From Motiliproteus sp963974645 (lineage in GTDB: Bacteria; Pseudomonadota; Gammaproteobacteria; Pseudomonadales; Balneatricaceae): a stretch of 64,000 nt of DNA. The position numbers and the translations under genes were made by a program. Where the stretch lies: positions 1 through 64,000 of the forward strand of contig CAXBEA010000005.1 in the NCBI GenBank assembly GCA_963974645.1, read 5' to 3'. Of the stretch, positions 7,444 to 16,668 are shown one piece after another. Positions within the stretch are counted from its first letter, which is position 1, and each line of letters begins with the position of its first letter. The notes beneath the pieces are model-generated. The model saw nothing but the letters and a program-made list of their open reading frames with translations, made no database searches and was not told the DNA's origin.

Positions 7444-9735
7444 TCATAACGAACCGTACTTGCGTCGCAGCCGCTGGCGAATTAACTCGGCCAGGGTGTT
7501 AACCACAAAGGTAAAGCTGAACAGCACCAACGCCGCCAGGAACAGGATCCGGAAGTGCGAGCTAGCAACCTCGGCCTCGGGCATCTCGACTGCGATATTA
7601 GCGGCCAGAGTGCGCATCCCTTCGAACAGGTTCATATCCATGATCGGCGTATTACCGGTGGCCATCAGTACGATCATGGTTTCACCCACCGCCCGACCCA
7701 TTCCGATCATCACCGCCGAGAAGATCGCCGGACTCGCGGTCGGCAGCACCACCCCGACCAGGGTCTGCCAGGGTGTCGCACCCAGTGCCAGAGAGCCGTT
7801 ACTGAGCGACTGGGGCACACTGAATATCGCATCCTCGGTGATCGAAAAAATGGTCGGAATCACCGCGAAGCCCATCGCTATCCCTACGACCAAGGCATTG
7901 CGCTGATCGAAACTAATTCCCAGATCACGGGTGATAAAGCCCCGCATATCGCCGCCGAAAAACCACGCCTCGATATTCACACCCAGCGGCAGACAGGCCC
8001 AGCCAAGCAGTAAGATCACCGGAATCAGCAACAGCGCGTCCCAGCCCTCAGGCACCCACAAGCGGATCGTCTTGGGCAGGTTATGCCATAGGTAGGCAAA
8101 CAGCAGCACCCCCAGCGGCACTAGCGTCAACAGGGTAAACACACTCGTCAGCCGATCCTCGATAAAGGGTGCCAGCCAGAGCCCGGCGAGAAAGCCCAGG
8201 ATGACGGTTGGCAACGCTTCCATCAACTCGATAAAGGGTTTGATCTTGGTGCGTAACGCCGGTGCCATAAAATAGGCGGTGTAGATCGCCCCGCAGATCG
8301 CCAGCGGCGTCGCCAGCAACATGGCGTAAAAGGCAGCCTTGAGGGTACCGAACGCCAAGGGCGCGAGCGAGTATTTAGGCTCGAAATCATCGTTGGACGC
8401 CGACGACTGCCACACATAATCCGGCCTGTCATAACCCTCGTACCAGACCTCCTGCCACAGCGAACTCCAGGAGACTTCAGGATGTTCATTATCGACCTGC
8501 CACAGGCTGATCATCCCCGCGCCATCTTCCAGCAGTAGCGCATTGGCCCGAGGTGCCATGGCTATCTGGACCACCGTCTGATCCGTCAGTGTCCTTGTCA
8601 GTACCCGGTTATGTGCGGTCGAGTTATACAGACTGACCTCGCCGTTTTGCTCCGCCACCACAAAGCCTTTACGCCGATGCTCGGTGGTCAACGCCACTAC
8701 CCGAGAAGGGGTCGGATCGCTAAAACTGCGAATCTGGGTCAACCGGTAGCTGTTGTCCTGATCACGCACCAAAAACCACTGCTGGGTAACCCCCTGATTA
8801 TCGGAGATCAGCAGCGAGGAACCGCCGAGTAGAAATTCAGCCTGGGTTATCTCTCCGCTACCAACTTGCAGTGCCGGCTGTATCACCGGCGTTGAGAAAT
8901 TTTGCAGGTCGACAGTAAGCAACTTGCCATCGCTATGCAGCACAAACACCCAGCGGGCGTCTGGACTGATCAGTAGCCGTCGAACCCCTGTCGTCTTAAC
9001 CCCAAGGGCAACGTGCTCGGTGCTGATCTCAACCGCTTCGGTGATAAAATTGACCTCTTTGGCGAAGCGGGTCGCCATCAGTGTGCCTTCAGCATCCAAC
9101 GCCACAGCCAGCAGCTGCTCCTCGCTGTCGCGCACCGCCAACTGGCTGACAACGCCGAGCTGCGGCGCCAGCAGCAACGCGGCATCCGCGTAGGGGTACT
9201 CTAGATAAGGGCTAATATTGCGCACATCGTTGGGGTAGCTGACTTTATACTGGTGCCGAGCAAAGGTCAGAGTGCCGTCGGCGTTTGCTAAAGCGAAGCT
9301 GCGCAACGCTTCAGAACCCAGCGCAAAGGCGACCGGCTGAGAGCCTACAGCACCGATTGCTTGCTGCAACCTCAGCTCACCACTACGGGTATCGAAAAAG
9401 CTAGCCTGCCCTGTAGCGTCAATACGCAAGCCAACCTCGGCCTGCTCTTCAGCAGTCAGGTACCAGGTTGGCGCATCGGCGCCAGGTCGCACATAGGGTG
9501 AGACAGCTTGACCCTGATATTGCGACGGCGTGATCTCGGCCGCATGAAACAGCGGCATCACTTCATAAAGCAGGTAGAAAAAGATCAGCATGATCGCAAC
9601 GATCACACTCATCCCACCGATGCCGACCGACACCGAAGCCAACCGATCCTTGAACCGGCGATAGCTGCGCAGTCGCACTGCCGCAGGGGTATCAAACTGA
9701 AGATCGGGGGCGGTAAAGTTCGCTGAATTATTCAT
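7444..9735 (-). CDS. pstC: phosphate ABC transporter permease PstC, long form with periplasmic domain
   Basis: Second permease of the phosphate importer. Residues ~1-70 hold one membrane helix. Residues ~70-440 form a soluble, beta-rich region with repeated short segments such as LLISPDARWVFVLHSDGKLLTVD, suggesting a propeller-like periplasmic domain. The permease domain follows, with the EAA loop SNGSLALGATPWQTLVGVVLPTASP. At 763 aa it is far longer than E. coli PstC (319 aa). A second Pho box lies just upstream of its start, separate from the one before pstS. Confidence 0.95.
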   Translation of the reverse strand: MNNSANFTAPDLQFDTPAAVRLRSYRRFKDRLASVSVGIGGMSVIVAIMLIFFYLLYEVMPLFHAAEITPSQYQGQAVSPYVRPGADAPTWYLTAEEQAEVGLRIDATGQASFFDTRSGELRLQQAIGAVGSQPVAFALGSEALRSFALANADGTLTFARHQYKVSYPNDVRNISPYLEYPYADAALLLAPQLGVVSQLAVRDSEEQLLAVALDAEGTLMATRFAKEVNFITEAVEISTEHVALGVKTTGVRRLLISPDARWVFVLHSDGKLLTVDLQNFSTPVIQPALQVGSGEITQAEFLLGGSSLLISDNQGVTQQWFLVRDQDNSYRLTQIRSFSDPTPSRVVALTTEHRRKGFVVAEQNGEVSLYNSTAHNRVLTRTLTDQTVVQIAMAPRANALLLEDGAGMISLWQVDNEHPEVSWSSLWQEVWYEGYDRPDYVWQSSASNDDFEPKYSLAPLAFGTLKAAFYAMLLATPLAICGAIYTAYFMAPALRTKIKPFIELMEALPTVILGFLAGLWLAPFIEDRLTSVFTLLTLVPLGVLLFAYLWHNLPKTIRLWVPEGWDALLLIPVILLLGWACLPLGVNIEAWFFGGDMRGFITRDLGISFDQRNALVVGIAMGFAVIPTIFSITEDAIFSVPQSLSNGSLALGATPWQTLVGVVLPTASPAIFSAVMIGMGRAVGETMIVLMATGNTPIMDMNLFEGMRTLAANIAVEMPEAEVASSHFRILFLAALVLFSFTFVVNTLAELIRQRLRRKYGSL

Positions 9736-9757
9736 GATCTTAGGCTATCGAGTAGAT

Positions 9758-9775
9758 ATGACAAAATGATGACAA
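9758..9775 (-). promoter_or_regulatory. Pho box directly upstream of pstC
   Basis: The minus strand reads TTGTCATCATTTTGTCAT: two identical TTGTCAT heptamers separated by 4 bases, one mismatch each to the PhoB half-site CTGTCAT. It ends 22 bp before the pstC ATG. The hexamer 10 bases downstream (TAGCCT) is a poor -10 and would give a very short leader, so the site may act as an accessory element rather than a full promoter. Confidence 0.7.
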
Positions 9776-9891
9776 ACTGGCATCTAAGCGAAACGTAGCT
9801 TAAATAATTGGACCATCAGCACCCCCACCAACCAACAACCAACAACCACACACGAGTCGCGGATCTGTCTAAACGGTAGTAGTCTGATTAA

Positions 9892-9917
9892 AGCGCCCCT
9901 CTTTCGAGAGGGGCGCT
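9892..9917 (-). terminator. hairpin after pstS
   Basis: Perfect 11-bp stem AGCGCCCCTCT / AGAGGGGCGCT with a 4-base loop, followed on the minus strand by TTTAATC. It lies between the pstS stop and pstC, where it could partly stop transcripts or protect the 3' end of pstS mRNA, favouring excess binding protein over permease. From here to 9776 there is only a CCAACAA-rich stretch. Confidence 0.75.
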
Positions 9918-9926
9918 AACTTGGGA

Positions 9927-10919
9927 TTATTGAGCAGCAGAGACCCAATCAATACCGAGACTGGTCAGGGTCTTCTCGACCACCTTGCTTGGCAGCGGTA
10001 TGTAACCATCCTTGACCACCACTTCCTGACCCGACTTCGACATCAGCATCTTGATGAATTCACGCTCCAGCGGTGCCAGCGGCTTGTTCGGCGCCTTGTT
10101 GACATACACATAGAGGAAGCGTGATAGCGGGTACTTGCCGGTTACAGCCATCTCAGGACTCGCCTCGATAAAATCGCCACCTTTTTTGCTTAGCGGAATA
10201 GCACGCACACTGGAGGTCTTGTAGCCGATGCCGGAGTAACCGATGCCGTTAAGCGAGGTCGAGACCGACTGCACCACGGATGCCGAACCCGGCTGCTCAT
10301 TGACACTACTCCTGAAATCACCCTTACAGAGCGCCTTGCTCTTAAAATACCCGTAGGTCCCAGACACCGAATTGCGGCCGTAGATCTGGATATCCTGCCG
10401 ACCCAGACTTCCGCCTACGCCCAGATCGTTCCAGGTACTGATATCTTTAGCGCCACCACACTTACGTGTGCTGGAGAAGAGCGCATCCACATCGACGATG
10501 CTCATCCCTTTGATCGGGTTATCTTTATGCACAAACACCGCCAGGGCGTCGATAGCAACTGGAATCGCTGTCGGCTTGTAGCCAAACTTCTTCTCGAACG
10601 CCTCGAGTTCCTTGTCCTTCATCTTGCGGCTCATCGGCCCCATGTTCGAGGTACCCTCGGTCAGCGCAGGGGGTGCGGTAGAGGATCCGGCTGCCTGAAT
10701 CTGGATATTGACATTGGGGTAGTTGCGTTTGAAATCTTCCGCCCAGAGGGTCATCAGATTAGCCAGCGTATCCGAACCGACACTGGACAGGTTTCCCGAC
10801 ACACCACTGGTCTTAGTGTAGATTGGCAATTTTGGATCCAGCAGATCAGCAGCCTGGACTACCGCTGCAAAACCGGTCGTGGCCAACGCCACAGCTGCAA
10901 GTAATTTCTTCGCGTTCAT
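9927..10919 (-). CDS. pstS: phosphate-binding protein PstS
   Basis: Periplasmic phosphate-binding protein that feeds PstCA. Residues 1-23 form a signal peptide ending VVQA before ADLLD. Ligand-binding segments are visible: SVGSDTLANLMTLWAEDF, AGSSTAPPALTEGTSNMGPMSR and YGRNSVSGTYGYFKSKAL, matching the phosphate loops of the family. The length, 330 aa, is normal. It is the first gene of the pst cluster and has a strong Pho promoter. Confidence 0.96.
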   Translation of the reverse strand: MNAKKLLAAVALATTGFAAVVQAADLLDPKLPIYTKTSGVSGNLSSVGSDTLANLMTLWAEDFKRNYPNVNIQIQAAGSSTAPPALTEGTSNMGPMSRKMKDKELEAFEKKFGYKPTAIPVAIDALAVFVHKDNPIKGMSIVDVDALFSSTRKCGGAKDISTWNDLGVGGSLGRQDIQIYGRNSVSGTYGYFKSKALCKGDFRSSVNEQPGSASVVQSVSTSLNGIGYSGIGYKTSSVRAIPLSKKGGDFIEASPEMAVTGKYPLSRFLYVYVNKAPNKPLAPLEREFIKMLMSKSGQEVVVKDGYIPLPSKVVEKTLTSLGIDWVSAAQ

Positions 10920-10968
10920 TGAAAGCTCCTAAGCGTTCATCCCGTGTTTGGGTAAGTTTCTGGCGCCC

Positions 10969-11002
10969 ACTATAGGCAGCGTTTATGACAGCTACGTGAC
11001 AT
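10969..11002 (-). promoter_or_regulatory. Pho box and -10 element of pstS
   Basis: The minus strand of 10984-11002 reads ATGTCACGTAGCTGTCATA, a near-consensus PhoB box with two TGTCAY repeats 11 bp apart. Ten bases downstream of the second repeat is TATAGT (10969-10974), an ideal -10. A further half-site (CTGTCATTA on the minus strand, about 11041-11049) lies upstream. The start of transcription would be near 10962. Confidence 0.88.
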
Positions 11003-11107
11003 CGAGACAAACACTCATAAGACCTAAGTCGTAGACCCTAATGACAGCTATGCTATGATGCTGGCTGCATTGCCCCCTCAACAGACAACGCACTAAGAAG
11101 AAAAATA

Positions 11108-11500
11108 ATGAACGATACCGATACCTCCCTGACCCCCGAAGGAACACTGACCCTGCAACTGGCTGCGACCCGTCACGACACCAATATCTTTGGTGATATC
11201 TACGGCGGCTGGCTCTCTTCCCAGCTGGTTACCGCTGCCGAAATTCGCGCCGCACAGGTCGCCAGTGGCCGCATCGCCACCGTCTCGATCGGCGCCATCG
11301 ACTTCATGTCACCGATATTGGTGGGAACTCTGCTGAGCTTTTATACCCGGGTGAAGGAGACAGGGAACAGTTCGATTACGATCCAGATTGATGTTTGGGG
11401 ACGTTGTTCCGATGGTAGCGGGTTTCGCAAGATCACCGATGCCGAAACGGTTCAGGTTGCGTTGGACAGCCAGGGACGTATCCGCCAGTTACCCGAATAG
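11108..11500 (+). CDS. acyl-CoA thioesterase, YciA-like hotdog protein
   Basis: Predicted cytosolic thioesterase that hydrolyses acyl-CoA. The 130-aa protein matches the YciA/acyl-CoA hydrolase hotdog family: RHDTNIFGDIYGGWLSSQLVTAAE carries the conserved N-x-x-G-D-x-x-x-G-G-W active-site helix start, followed by VSIGAIDFMSPILVGTLLSFYTRV. A ribosome binding site AAGAAG lies about 7 bases before the ATG. It diverges from pstS and stands alone. The gap 11501-11580 shows no clear terminator. Confidence 0.88.
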   Translation: MNDTDTSLTPEGTLTLQLAATRHDTNIFGDIYGGWLSSQLVTAAEIRAAQVASGRIATVSIGAIDFMSPILVGTLLSFYTRVKETGNSSITIQIDVWGRCSDGSGFRKITDAETVQVALDSQGRIRQLPE

Positions 11501-11580
11501 TCGTTAACGCTGCAAGAGCGGCGTGGCGCGGAGCCCGCAAGAAATAGAGGGATAGCGAAATAGCTGTCGGGCGCTTAAAT

Positions 11581-12378
11581 CTATTCCTCCGACGCTTGAA
11601 GCTGCGCCAACCTCAGCTGATCCTGGCGCTCCATGATGAGCGCAGAGGCAGTGACCAGGCGAATACCCTGCTCATCGAGCAGTGGTAGCGCCAGGCGCAG
11701 ATACTCCACCGTCACCCCGTAAGGATGGCCGATCGCCACGGCGCTACCATGCCGACGGGCGATGGCGATGGTGCGCAGAAACTGCTGGTGGACAAATTCG
11801 GTGGTTTGTTCGTGATCGAGAAATACATCGCGCTGCAAGCTGGGAATGCCTTGTTGCTGCGCGACTTCCCAGGCGATGCTCTCCGCCGTGGTGCGGCTAT
11901 CGACAAAAAACAGTCCCCGTTCACGCGCCAGCGCCATCACCCACTGCATCTGCGGCTCTAACGTGGTCAATAAGCTGCCCATATGGTTATTAAGCCCCAG
12001 CACGTGCGGCACGTCGTCGAGATCCGCAGCCAACACACGGGTGAACGCCTCCTGGCTAAGATCCGTCGTCAACGCCCCGGGACCCAGCGGCCGATCGTGG
12101 GTATTCTCCATCGGTGCGTGCAAAATGACGTCTTTACCGCTCTCGAAGGCACGTCGCGCCAGTCTCGGGCCAAAAGGACTGTGCGGTAAAAAAGCGTAGG
12201 TCACAGGACCTGGTAATGTCAGCGCTGCTGATCCCTGAGCCAAGTTATCACCGACATCGTCGATGATCAGCACGATCGAAGGCTGAGCCACCGCGTCACT
12301 GATTTCCGCTGCCTGCACCCGTCCCGTCAAAAAAACCAGCAACAAAAAACTGCAGCATCCTAGCTGTCTGACGATCAT
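11581..12378 (-). CDS. yibQ: divergent polysaccharide deacetylase family protein (YibQ-like)
   Basis: Secreted protein of the divergent polysaccharide deacetylase family (NodB-like fold), found beside envC and ctpA in many gammaproteobacteria; its substrate is not established. Residues 1-23 form a signal peptide (ending VQA). Conserved segments are IVLIIDDVGDNLAQG with paired Asp, HAPMEN, LNNHMGSLLT, FFVDSRTTAES and AVAIGHPYG. Its ATG overlaps the ctpA stop (ATGA), so the two are translationally coupled. Confidence 0.88.
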   Translation of the reverse strand: MIVRQLGCCSFLLLVFLTGRVQAAEISDAVAQPSIVLIIDDVGDNLAQGSAALTLPGPVTYAFLPHSPFGPRLARRAFESGKDVILHAPMENTHDRPLGPGALTTDLSQEAFTRVLAADLDDVPHVLGLNNHMGSLLTTLEPQMQWVMALARERGLFFVDSRTTAESIAWEVAQQQGIPSLQRDVFLDHEQTTEFVHQQFLRTIAIARRHGSAVAIGHPYGVTVEYLRLALPLLDEQGIRLVTASALIMERQDQLRLAQLQASEE

Positions 12379-13685
12379 CCGCTAACCGGGTTACGGGCCA
12401 CAATCGACAGCGCCTTGAGCAGATTGAGCGCTTCGTTGAGCTGATAGTCAGCGCCGATAAGCTCAGTATCCTCTTTGCTTCGGCCGTTCGCTTTCGGCTT
12501 TTTTGCAGCGACGCTATCAACATGATCCAGATGCCCGATCAGGTCTGCTTCTTTAACTCGCTTACGGGTCTCAAGCTTGGTCAGAGTTGACTGCTCAACA
12601 CGAATATCAGGCACTATGCCCTCGGCCTGAATCGAGCGTCCGCTGGGGGTGAAGTAACGAGCCGTGGTCAGTTTCAACGCCCGCTCATTAGTCAGCGGCA
12701 GGACTGTCTGCACCGAACCCTTGCCAAAGCTAGGTGTCCCCATGACGACCGCACGCCGATGATCTTGCAGCGCACCGGCAACAATTTCTGAAGCCGACGC
12801 CGAACCGCTATTGATCAGCACCACGACCGGCAGCGTACCACTGGCATTAGTAGGGGTCGCACTGAAACGCAGTTCGTTCTGCTCTTCCCGACCCTGGGTA
12901 TAAACAATCAACCCTTCATCTAGAAACGCATCACTGGTATCCACCGCAGCCTGGAGCACCCCACCCGGATTGTTGCGCAGATCCAGCACCAGCCCTTTCA
13001 GCGATGCCTGCTGCTGTAACGAAGTGATCGCCTTATTCAGGTCGGCACCGGTATGGACTTGAAACTGAGATATACGTAGATAGCCCACATTGTCATCAAT
13101 CAACCGGCTCTTGACGCTGGTTACCTTGATCACTGCTCGGGTCAGAGTCAGCTCTAGCGGCTGGGACTCGCCCTCACGCATAATCGTCAGCAGAATATCG
13201 GTACCGGGTTTGCCCCGCATCTGACTAACGGCATCCGACAGCGCCATCCCCCGTACCGCATTTTGATCCAGCTTGATGATGATATCGCCTGCATGCACAC
13301 CGGCTTTCTCTGCTGGGGTATCATCAATAGGCGCGACCACACGGATAAGCCCATCCTCCATGCTCACCTCTATCCCTAGACCACCAAACTCACCCCGGGT
13401 ACTGGCCTGCAGATGGCTGAATGCCTTGGGGTCCAGGTAAGCAGAGTGCGGATCGAGGCCACTGAGCATCCCTTTGATCGCATTTTCGAGCAGCACACTA
13501 TCTTCCACCGGTTCGACGTAGGCACTCTTGATCCGCTCAAACACCTCAGCAAAAGTCCGCAGTTCCTCCAACGGTAAGGGTAGTTTCTGAGCCTGGTCGG
13601 TAGCTGCCAGAACACTCCCGGTACTCCCACATACGCCCAGGCCCAACACCAGAGATAGAACCCACCGCTTGCATAACTGATTCAT
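12375..13685 (-). CDS. ctpA: S41-family carboxy-terminal processing protease
   Basis: Periplasmic serine protease of the CtpA/Prc type, here part of an envelope and cell-wall gene group. I place the start at the ATG at 13685 (MNQLCKRW), which has AAGGA 7 bases upstream, rather than 13709. A signal peptide covers about residues 1-28. A PDZ domain (EFGGLGIEVSMEDGL onward) is followed by the protease core with catalytic Ser in NSGSASASEIVAGAL and Lys in SFGKGSVQT. The Lys-rich tail after FTPSGRSIQAEGIVPDI is poorly conserved. It follows envC and couples to yibQ. Confidence 0.93.
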   Translation of the reverse strand: MNQLCKRWVLSLVLGLGVCGSTGSVLAATDQAQKLPLPLEELRTFAEVFERIKSAYVEPVEDSVLLENAIKGMLSGLDPHSAYLDPKAFSHLQASTRGEFGGLGIEVSMEDGLIRVVAPIDDTPAEKAGVHAGDIIIKLDQNAVRGMALSDAVSQMRGKPGTDILLTIMREGESQPLELTLTRAVIKVTSVKSRLIDDNVGYLRISQFQVHTGADLNKAITSLQQQASLKGLVLDLRNNPGGVLQAAVDTSDAFLDEGLIVYTQGREEQNELRFSATPTNASGTLPVVVLINSGSASASEIVAGALQDHRRAVVMGTPSFGKGSVQTVLPLTNERALKLTTARYFTPSGRSIQAEGIVPDIRVEQSTLTKLETRKRVKEADLIGHLDHVDSVAAKKPKANGRSKEDTELIGADYQLNEALNLLKALSIVARNPVSG

Positions 13686-13728
13686 AGATCGTCCTTCGGA
13701 CATATTCAAAGATACTTTTAACCCCGCT

Positions 13729-14901
13729 TTAACCCCGCTTTAACCAAGCCTTGGGATTGATCGGTTCACCTTTGTAACGAATTGCAAAATAGAGTCCGGA
13801 TTGACTCTGACCGCCGCTGTCCCCAGCATTGGCAACCTGTACCCCGGCAGCGACCCAGTCGCCTACCTGTTTGAATAAGCTCTGATTATGACCGTACAGG
13901 CTCATATATCCATCACCATGATCGAGGATTAACAACATCCCGTAACCGCGCATCCAATCGGAAAAAACCACTCGACCGTTATGGATCGCATTCACTCTAT
14001 CACCCATACGGGCTCGGATTAACATACCATCGCGACGAACACCCTGTGAACTATCGCTACCAAATAGCTCGGTTACCCGGGTTTCGGCTGTCGGCCAAGG
14101 CAACTTCCCCTTGAGCTTAGCAAAGGCCTGAGTCGTTACCTGTAACTCATTGAGTGCGAGAGCCTGCTGGAGTTCCTCCAATACTTTTTTAAGCCGCCGC
14201 TGATCGACCCTGAGCTGCCGCAATGACTGGTTCTGCTGGCTAACTTGTTGCGCCATCGTCGCCAGTACCTGCTGACGCTGCTGACGGGACTGCTGCAACG
14301 CCTCGGCGCGCGACTGCAATTGCCGTTGCTCGCGCTCGAGCTGCTGCCGAGACTGCTGTAGCTGTTGCTCGACCTGGTCCAGACGACTAAGGGTCTGCTC
14401 TAGCTCTGCCACCCGCTGGCTGCGGGCATCGCTAAGGTACTGGTGATAGCGGAGCATTCTGGCAACCTGTTCCGGCTGCTGCTGATTCAGCAACAAGCGT
14501 AACCGGTCCTGACGACCGGTTCGGTAGGCCGCTGAAACCTCTGCCGCCAACGCCTCAAGCTGTAGTTCTCGACGCTGCTGCAACGTCAGCCGTTCCGTGC
14601 TGAGGGTCGCTATCTGCTGGGTTTGCTGGTTGATCTGTTGCCGGGTCTGAACCAGCTGACGACTCAGAGTGCCGCCCTCTTTTTCTGCCTGGCGTAGGGC
14701 CTGGGTCAGTTGCTGGTATTCACCCTTACTCGAACGCAGTTTTTTTTCCAGCGCGCCTATATCTGCCTGCAACTGTTTAATCTGGCGCTGGGTTTGCTGC
14801 TGAGACGGTGGCGACTGCGCTGCCGGAAGCTGGCCCGGCAGGTTCAACAGCACAGCCAGAACGGCGACCCTGAGCCTAAGGTTAATCACCCTAATGACCA
14901 C
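13729..14901 (-). CDS. envC: murein hydrolase activator EnvC
   Basis: Periplasmic activator of the division amidases AmiA/AmiB, recruited by FtsEX. A signal peptide (about residues 1-28, ending PAAQS) leads into a long Gln/Arg-rich coiled coil (about 30-250). A C-terminal LytM domain follows, lacking the zinc ligands of active peptidases (RGYGMLLILDHGDGYMSLYGHN), as expected for EnvC. The GTG start at 14899-14901 lies inside a 13-bp tandem repeat, and another in-frame GTG at 14886-14888 is possible. The stop codon lies in a duplicated TTAAAGCGGGG. It is followed by ctpA. Confidence 0.92.
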   Translation of the reverse strand: MVIRVINLRLRVAVLAVLLNLPGQLPAAQSPPSQQQTQRQIKQLQADIGALEKKLRSSKGEYQQLTQALRQAEKEGGTLSRQLVQTRQQINQQTQQIATLSTERLTLQQRRELQLEALAAEVSAAYRTGRQDRLRLLLNQQQPEQVARMLRYHQYLSDARSQRVAELEQTLSRLDQVEQQLQQSRQQLEREQRQLQSRAEALQQSRQQRQQVLATMAQQVSQQNQSLRQLRVDQRRLKKVLEELQQALALNELQVTTQAFAKLKGKLPWPTAETRVTELFGSDSSQGVRRDGMLIRARMGDRVNAIHNGRVVFSDWMRGYGMLLILDHGDGYMSLYGHNQSLFKQVGDWVAAGVQVANAGDSGGQSQSGLYFAIRYKGEPINPKAWLKRG

Positions 14902-14937
14902 CCGTTAATAACACCCGTTAATAACTGCAGTTAATAA
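14899..14937. repeat. three 13-bp tandem repeats at the envC start
   Basis: Plus-strand units CACCCGTTAATAA, CACCCGTTAATAA and CTGCAGTTAATAA lie head to tail; the first carries the annotated GTG start of envC on the minus strand. They fill much of the envC-gpmI gap. No other signal is obvious here. Confidence 0.8.
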
Positions 14938-14979
14938 CGACAGTCGCACCAGCCGTCGCTTCAGAGCAAAACCTCAACA

Positions 14980-16524
14980 TCACGCCAACAGCAACGAATG
15001 CCCGGTCATCTCGGAAGGAATAGGCAGTTGCATCAGCGCCAGCAATGTCGGCGCCAGATCAGCCAGACAGCCGTCTTCCAGACTAATCGCCTGAGGACCG
15101 GAATAGATCAGCCCCACCGGCAGTAGCGTATGGGCAGTATGGGCTTGTCCGGTCTGGGGATCACTCATCAACTCCACATTACCGTGGTCGGCGGAGATCA
15201 GCGCCTGCCCACCGACAGCCTGCAACGCATCCAGCACCCGTCCCAGGCACTGATCAACCGCCTCAACCGCCTTCACCGCGGCAGCAAAATCACCGGTATG
15301 GCCAACCATGTCGGGATTGGCGAAGTTACACACAACCAGGTCAAAACGCTGCGATTGAAACGCTTCGATCAATCTGTCGGTCACCTCAGGTGCGCTCATC
15401 TCGGGTTGCAGGTCGTAGGTGGCGACATCGGGCGATGGCACCAGAATACGCTCTTCACCGGGATAGGGCTGCTCACGCCCGCCATTGAAGAAAAAGGTAA
15501 CGTGGGCATATTTTTCAGTCTCGGCGATTCGTAGCTGGGTTTTATCCAGGCTCGCTATATATTCACCCAGACCATTGCTGATCGAGCGCGGCGGAAAGGC
15601 ACAGGCCGCATCGATGCTTGAGGCATACTCGGTGAGCATCACATAATCGGCCAATTGAGGAACGACACTCCGCTCAAAACCGCTGAAATCACTATCGACA
15701 AAGGCGCGGGTAATCTCGCGTGAGCGATCGGGGCGGAAGTTGGCGCAAATCACGGCATCGCCATCGCCGATGATCCCCCTGGGCTGATCGTCAGCATCCA
15801 CGATCACCGTCGCCTGCACAAACTCATCGTTCTCATCTCTGGCGTAGGCATCTGCCAGCGCCTGAACCGCTGAGGTCTGTCTATAGACCCCTTGCCCCAA
15901 CGTCATTGCATCATAGGCCAGCCGAACCCGCTCCCAGCGGCTGTCCCGGTCCATGGCAAAATAGCGGCCGGTAATCGAGGCGATCGCTCCTACACCCAGC
16001 TCCGCCAGCGTAGCTTCCAGCGCCTCAATCGACGCCAGTGCGCTACGCGGGGGCATATCACGGCCATCGAGGAATGCATGCACACAGAGTTTGCGCGCCC
16101 CCCGTTGCACCGCCATCGTACAGAGCGCCTGGATATGCAGCTCGTGGCTGTGCACCCCGCCGGGAGACAGCAACCCAAGCAGGTGTACCGCCCGCCCCTT
16201 GGCAATGGCCGCATCCATCGCTTTGATCAACACCGGATTAGCAAACAGCGAACCCTCTTCAACCGCCTTGGTGATTCGGGTGAAGTTTTGGTACACCGTC
16301 CGCCCGGCACCTATATTCATGTGCCCCACTTCAGAATTACCCATCTGCCCTTCCGGCAAACCAACTGCCAACCCGGAGGTTGCCACCAGCGAGCGGGGAT
16401 TATTGGCCCAGAGCCGATCCCAGACCGGCGTTTTGGCGGTGTAAATGGCATTATCCTGGGTGCTATCACTGACACCCCATCCATCGAGGATGATCAGTGC
16501 GGTAGGGGATTTGAGCTGAGACAT
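14980..16524 (-). CDS. gpmI: 2,3-bisphosphoglycerate-independent phosphoglycerate mutase
   Basis: Interconverts 3- and 2-phosphoglycerate in glycolysis using two Mn ions and a phospho-serine. The protein has the usual 514 aa. LIILDGWGVSD near the N-terminus binds metal, Ser64 in EGQMGNSEVGHMN is the phosphorylated residue, and HGNVELM near residue 450 and HTAHTLLPVGLI supply further ligands. The order gpmI-envC-ctpA-yibQ is widely conserved. Confidence 0.97.
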   Translation of the reverse strand: MSQLKSPTALIILDGWGVSDSTQDNAIYTAKTPVWDRLWANNPRSLVATSGLAVGLPEGQMGNSEVGHMNIGAGRTVYQNFTRITKAVEEGSLFANPVLIKAMDAAIAKGRAVHLLGLLSPGGVHSHELHIQALCTMAVQRGARKLCVHAFLDGRDMPPRSALASIEALEATLAELGVGAIASITGRYFAMDRDSRWERVRLAYDAMTLGQGVYRQTSAVQALADAYARDENDEFVQATVIVDADDQPRGIIGDGDAVICANFRPDRSREITRAFVDSDFSGFERSVVPQLADYVMLTEYASSIDAACAFPPRSISNGLGEYIASLDKTQLRIAETEKYAHVTFFFNGGREQPYPGEERILVPSPDVATYDLQPEMSAPEVTDRLIEAFQSQRFDLVVCNFANPDMVGHTGDFAAAVKAVEAVDQCLGRVLDALQAVGGQALISADHGNVELMSDPQTGQAHTAHTLLPVGLIYSGPQAISLEDGCLADLAPTLLALMQLPIPSEMTGHSLLLA

Positions 16525-16668
16525 GGGGCGTGAAGCTCCTGATCGTTTAAAAAGTAGCCGAGAATTTTACTCTGACAACCGCGCAATCGCCACCCGCACC
16601 GCCCATCTGGACTAGCGGCGCTTCTTCGCGCCCTGAACCCGCATTCCCAAGAGCCAAGAGCCCGGATA

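Noticed and set aside
15892..16533. 213-codon open frame opposite gpmI
   Set aside because: Shadow of gpmI; the product is rich in Arg, His and Pro without any recognisable domain.
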